Of a stretch of DNA of 64,000 nucleotides, positions 61,130 through 64,000 are shown one piece after another. Source of the DNA: Lactarius indigo (Eukaryota > Basidiomycota > Agaricomycetes > Russulales > Russulaceae); NCBI GenBank assembly GCA_025766275.1, contig JAFKAC010000035.1, positions 551,749 to 615,748 on the forward strand, read 5' to 3'. The position numbers were made by a program, and so were the translations under genes. The notes below the pieces were generated by a model. It did not search any database and was not told the origin of the DNA. It worked only from the letters and a program-made list of their open reading frames with translations. Numbering within the stretch: position 1 is the stretch's first letter; each line of letters opens with the position of its first letter.

Positions 61130-63812
61130 TCAGCGGTGCATGCCTTGTGGGGTGATGTAAGTACTCAAACCCCACATGTCCTCTCGAGACCTTGGTGAGT
61201 TTTCTAGCACGTTGTAAGTGGGACCGACGTTGGCCCATCGTTCGACCTCTCGGTTAACCTGCGCGCGGAGCCACTGGGGCGTGTCGCGGTCGGTAATCCA
61301 AGGGTACTGAGGGGGGTGACAGGGAGGGATGTCGTCCATTAGTTGGATGTAGTTGATGGTGGTGAGTCGCGAGTTTTTATACTCTTTGACAAGATCAGGA
61401 GCGCGTAGATAAGACTCCGGTTCCCAGCTGTCGTGCGCCGCCGAATATCCCTTCCATCGGACCAAATATTGTGGCGTTTTTCGACGGCCGAAGAGTCGAT
61501 AATCGAGGAGCTTTTCTACTTCCCATTCCTGTTCTCCGTCTATCAGATCCGGTGGTGGTTGGCTTTCTTTGGCACCATTGATCTCCGTAGTCCTGTATGG
61601 AGTTAGCAGGCCAGCGTGAAACGTATTGTGGATACGCCAGTTTGCGGGTAGTTGGAGAGCGTAGGTAACGTCGGACACCTGCTTTCCTATTACGAATGGT
61701 CCGTACCGTCGTGGGGCCAGTTTCGTTGTTGGATGAGTAGTTTTCAAATTTGTGGCGTCCAGCCATACTCGATCGCCGATGCGATAGGGTTGATAAGATG
61801 TATCTCGTACCCATTTCAACTGTGCCGCTTTCATCGCTTCTTTTGCCTGTCGTCGAGCTTCCAGAAGCGCCGTGATTCGTTCGGTGGCAGTAGGGGATGT
61901 GGTGGCCGTCGTCGTTGGCTGGTGTACGTGTGGAGTGAACCCTAAAAGTAATTCGAAGGGGGCCTTTTTCGTGGTTTCCGAAGTCCAGGCATTGAGGGTA
62001 TATTGCGCTATCGGAAGCCATCGCGCCCAGTCGTCTTGTTGGTAATTCGAGAAGATCCGCAGATACTGTTCGAGACGTTGATTGGTGCGCTCCAATTGTC
62101 CATCGGTGCGTGGGTGGTAAGCGGTGCTGATGTTCTGTTCTACATTTAGTGCTGCACACAATGCCTTGGTAAACGAGGCAGTGAACCGTGGGTCTCGGTC
62201 GGATATTACTTTAGTGGGGAGTCCGTAGTGAGGCACCACGTGTCTGAGGTACAGCGCGGCTACCTGGGCCGCATCGATCGACTCTTTGCAGGGGATGAAG
62301 ATGCTCGCTTTTGAGCACCCTTGGTCCGTGATGGTAAGAATCGTGTCGTACTTTATTGACTTCGGGAGCTTGACTATAAAGTCTAGAGCGATGGTGTGAA
62401 ACGGTAATGCCGCGTCCGTTGGATATATGGGCGATATCGGGGGTTTAGGGCGTCCGGGTAGGTTTTTGTTTGCTTGGCATACATGGCATCCTGTGATGTA
62501 GTTGGCGATGTCCTGTGACATATTAGGCCACCAGTAATGTTTTTGTATCGCCTGTAAAGTTTTAGTTTGTCCGGGGTGACCGACGGAAATTGAATCGTGG
62601 AAGGATTCAATCACCCCCCTTCTCAGGGTGGGATCGTCCACGATCACAAGGCGCCCCTGATGAAAGACGATTGGGGAGGTTGGGGACCAGTCAAGACAGT
62701 ATCGATCAACCCAATCCGACGGCAGGGCGCGGAGTTGGGCATGGCGGCATCGGTCATCGAGAGATGTAACGTGCACAGCATTGAGGAAGTAAGCAGGTGG
62801 CAGGACGGTAACGCCGACATTGTCATCAGTAGGTGGAGTGAAAGAAGGGTGGCGAGAGAGAGCATCGGCGTGGAGGGTTGGTCCTGGCACATGTCGCAGA
62901 CGGAGATCGTAGTCAGCGAGGGTGTTGACGAGGCGAGCGACGCGCCGGTTGATATGCTGTGGCGATCGATAGTGAAGAAGGTTGGCGTGATCGGTAAAAA
63001 CCGTTACGGGATGTCGTGCGGCGACCAGCAGATGACGCCAATGTTCGAGTCCCCGGATGAGCGCGAGAAACTCCCGATCGTATACATCGTAGTTCCATTC
63101 AGCGGTTGAAAAGGCTTGGGAGAAATATCCCACAGCTTGGGCCTTGTTTCGAGTGTCGGGTTGAGTTAGGATAGCCCCCATAGCGTAGAGAGATGTGTCT
63201 GTTTGAAGCGAGTATGGTACGTCGGGGTCTGGTTGTCGGAGAGCGGGGCGCGAACAAGCGAGAGTAATCAAGGTATCGAGTGCGGTGGTGTGCTCCGGGG
63301 TCCACAGGAACGGGACATCTTTTTGGAGAAGTTGGGTGAGTGGCTGCGCCAAGTGTGCGTATCGCGGGATGAACGGTCGTTGGTAGCCCAATACTCCGAG
63401 GATGCTGCGTACTTGTTTGACAGTGGTAAGCTGTCGCGGCCAGTCGTGTAACCCGGAGATTTTGTCCTGACCCATACGGATTGTTCCGTTCGTGATCATC
63501 ATCCCTAAATAGTCAATTTCGGTACTCTCAAATTCACATTTAGAAAGCTTTAGAAAGTAGCTTTCGTCAAGGAGTATCTGTAGGACAGCGGCAACGATCA
63601 TGCGATGTCGTTGGACGTTATGCGTGGTGGCGACAAGTATATCGTCCATGTAAATGAACAGTTCGGTCGGGAATCGGTCGAGCAGGGAGCGGAAGATACG
63701 GTTCATGGCGCGCACAAAAGTAGCTGGCAAGTTAGTCAATCCGAAGTACATAACCATTGGTTCGAACAATCCTCTAGGGGTTTTGAACGCGGCTTTCCAT
63801 TGGTCGCCGTCC
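61130..63812 (-). pseudogene. pol: Element D pol: RT to chromodomain, cut off by the telomere
   Basis: An uninterrupted minus frame of nearly 900 codons. It begins mid-RT at DGDQWKAAFKTP (telomere junction) and continues GLFEPMVMYFGLTN, YMDDILVAT, RNase H (LQTDTSLYAMGAIL, VFTDHANLLHYR), integrase HHCC (VGHPGQTK..CHVCQANK) and core (ALDFIVKLP, VISDRDPRF, DGQLERTNQ), and chromodomain (YLVRWKGYSAAHDSWEPE, near 61400-61530). It stops at TGA 61130 but stays in frame beyond. Gag, protease and the N-terminal RT are absent. CpG content is high, so the copy is young. It cannot be autonomous. Confidence 0.93.
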
Positions 63813-64000
63813 TTAGGGTTTAGGGTTTAGGGTTTAGGGTTTAGGGTTTAGGGTTTAGGGTTTAGGGTTTAGGGTTTAGGGTTTAGGGTTTAGGGTTTAG
63901 GGTTTAGGGTTTAGGGTTTAGGGTTTAGGGTTTAGGGTTTAGGGTTAGGGTTTAGGGTTTAGGGTTTAGGGTTTAGGGTTTAGGGTTTAGGGTTTAGGGT
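63813..64000 (+). repeat. Telomere repeats TTTAGGG at the chromosome end
   Basis: 188 bp of tandem TTTAGGG, about 27 units. A six-base TTAGGG unit stands at the very start, and another lies near 63943-63948. The G-rich strand runs 5' to 3' toward the window end, as expected for a right chromosome end. The array joins the RT of element D without any subtelomeric spacer. Confidence 0.97.

Overview
The window is the right-hand end of a eukaryotic chromosome and consists almost entirely of nested LTR retrotransposons. The last 188 bp (63813-64000) are telomere repeats of the seven-base type TTTAGGG, with the G-rich strand running outward. The Ty3/gypsy elements are chromoviruses with a C-terminal chromodomain and Tf1/sushi-like self-priming signals, which suggests a filamentous fungus, most likely a basidiomycete. 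That is an inference: TTTAGGG telomeres are best known from plants and algae. I found no host gene, tRNA, rRNA or CRISPR array.

Layout: 1-2414 holds decayed LTR pieces and the 3' end of an old minus-strand gypsy element (F). Element A (2415-10290, TSD CTCTT, both frames open) is inserted in F, which resumes at 10296-14796. Next come the 3' end of a minus-strand family-C element (C2, 14797-16244), five 47-bp tandem repeats and about 20 copies of a 68-bp satellite (16667-18012). A low-CpG zone (18013-23445) holds a perfect 186-bp palindrome, two decayed solo LTRs and a 29-bp inverted-repeat pair 3.3 kb apart. Element B (23446-31241, TSD CAGAT) sits in a further decayed element (23149-23445 and 31242-34401). 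Element C (34402-42348) is intact but has no TSD. It abuts a copia pol (42349-45196), a copia LTR and a second, truncated copia copy (46223-47892). Element E (47893-56013, minus, dead relative of A) carries a solo LTR G (52544-53118, TSD CCGTT). C3 (56014-59393, minus) and D (59394-63812, minus) follow; telomere repeats begin inside the reverse transcriptase of D.

Shared biology: elements A, B, C and E share a layout I do not recognise as a described one. Gag has an N-terminal domain that opens at a conserved ATCGTGGC block. In A, B and C there is no ATG between the predicted transcript start and that block, and the first in-frame ATG lies just after the domain. Gag and Pol overlap in the -1 frame, with a GGGTTTT slip site in A, B and E. 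Pol continues 300-500 residues past the chromodomain into an uncharacterised module followed by a coiled coil (seen in A, B, C and D), with extra CCHC knuckles in C and D. Older copies are broken mainly by CGA to TGA changes, as expected from CpG methylation and deamination or an RIP-like process.
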